Shown here: positions 5,013 to 5,208 of the stretch, piece after piece
How the letters are laid out: the number at the start of each line of letters is the position of its first letter
How positions within the stretch are numbered: the stretch's first letter is position 1
Origin: Pirellulaceae bacterium
Lineage (GTDB): Bacteria > Planctomycetota > Planctomycetia > Pirellulales > Pirellulaceae
Assembly (NCBI GenBank): GCA_013002105.1
Contig: JABDKS010000668.1
Coordinates: 1 to 5,208 of the forward strand
DNA length: 5,208 bases
Reading direction: 5' to 3'
Position numbers and translations under genes: made by a program
Notes under the pieces: generated by a model
What the model was told of the DNA's origin: nothing
The model's input: only the letters and a program-made list of their open reading frames with translations
The model's database searches: none

Positions 5013-5208
5013 ATGTCTAAGTATCGTAACCGCTATTTCCTTCTCGGCATCTTGCTGATGCTGACCGGCGCGCAATTCCGAATGATCGATTCGTTCGTGC
5101 TAAACGAACCAACTACCAAGGTACTTGCAAAGGTCACGCGATCGTCGCCCGTCGCCGACAACTCGACGATGGGTTCGCTGATTTGGCGAGTCGCACCCGA
5201 AGAAATGA
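5013..5208 (+). CDS. Small membrane-anchored protein, unknown function, 3'-truncated
   Basis: The frame opens with MSKYRNRYFLLGILLML and stays open for 65 codons to the window edge, with no stop reached. A basic N terminus (K3, R5, R7) is followed by one hydrophobic segment at about residues 8-20, which would act as a signal anchor or signal peptide. After that comes QFRMIDSFVLNEPTTKVLAK (21-40) and a polar stretch. No catalytic motif or known domain is visible. The chosen ATG has GAGG 10 bases upstream and places the hydrophobic segment directly at the N terminus, a usual pattern for membrane proteins. I recall short proteins of this look in Pirellulaceae but cannot name a family. The repeat- and hairpin-rich region before it may form its leader. 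Confidence 0.7.
   Translation, partial: MSKYRNRYFLLGILLMLTGAQFRMIDSFVLNEPTTKVLAKVTRSSPVADNSTMGSLIWRVAPEEM

Overview
The window looks like a stretch of chromosome from a planctomycete of the Rhodopirellula/Pirellulaceae type. This is inferred from three things: moderate-to-high GC with frequent CGATCG and TCG-rich motifs, weak or absent Shine-Dalgarno sequences, and gene types I associate with that group (a zinc-ribbon membrane protein opening MPIQVTCPNC and small single-pass membrane proteins of unknown role). No species can be fixed from the sequence alone. I see no transposase, phage gene, CRISPR array, tRNA or rRNA.

Layout. Bases 1-468 (+) hold the C-terminal part of an SAM-dependent O-methyltransferase whose start lies outside the window. 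It converges on a minus-strand cluster across a 24-bp gap that is almost filled by a small inverted repeat. Read in its own direction, the cluster runs from a zinc-ribbon multi-pass membrane protein (3419-2622), through an HD-domain phosphohydrolase of the SAMHD1/dNTPase-like family (2600-1251), to glucosamine-6-phosphate deaminase NagB (1251-493). The last two genes overlap by one base (TGATG), so they are probably translationally coupled. The plus-strand gene trmL (3418-4044) diverges from the cluster, and its annotated ATG overlaps the ATG of the zinc-ribbon gene inside a single CATG. A 170-bp gap then leads to a 98-residue single-pass membrane protein (4215-4511).

Bases 4512-5012 carry no convincing gene and are the most unusual part of the window. 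They hold a degenerate 18-bp tandem array (4561-4696) capped at both ends by a related 18-bp dyad motif, with two equal-sized hairpins inside it. Beyond the array lie an 8-bp stem hairpin and a perfect 12-bp stem hairpin (4799-4832), then several weaker dyads. A second small membrane-anchored protein starts at 5013 and runs off the window.

How the genes fit together. NagB moves amino-sugar phosphate into glycolysis, TrmL modifies the tRNA wobble base, and the HD protein probably hydrolyses (d)NTPs or another phosphorylated substrate. These are housekeeping roles with no obvious shared pathway. The coupling of the HD protein to NagB is clear at the DNA level but its functional meaning is unknown. 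I found no clear new biological system. The noncoding repeat and hairpin block, the collagen-like tail of the zinc-ribbon protein and the back-to-back start codons are the observations most worth following.
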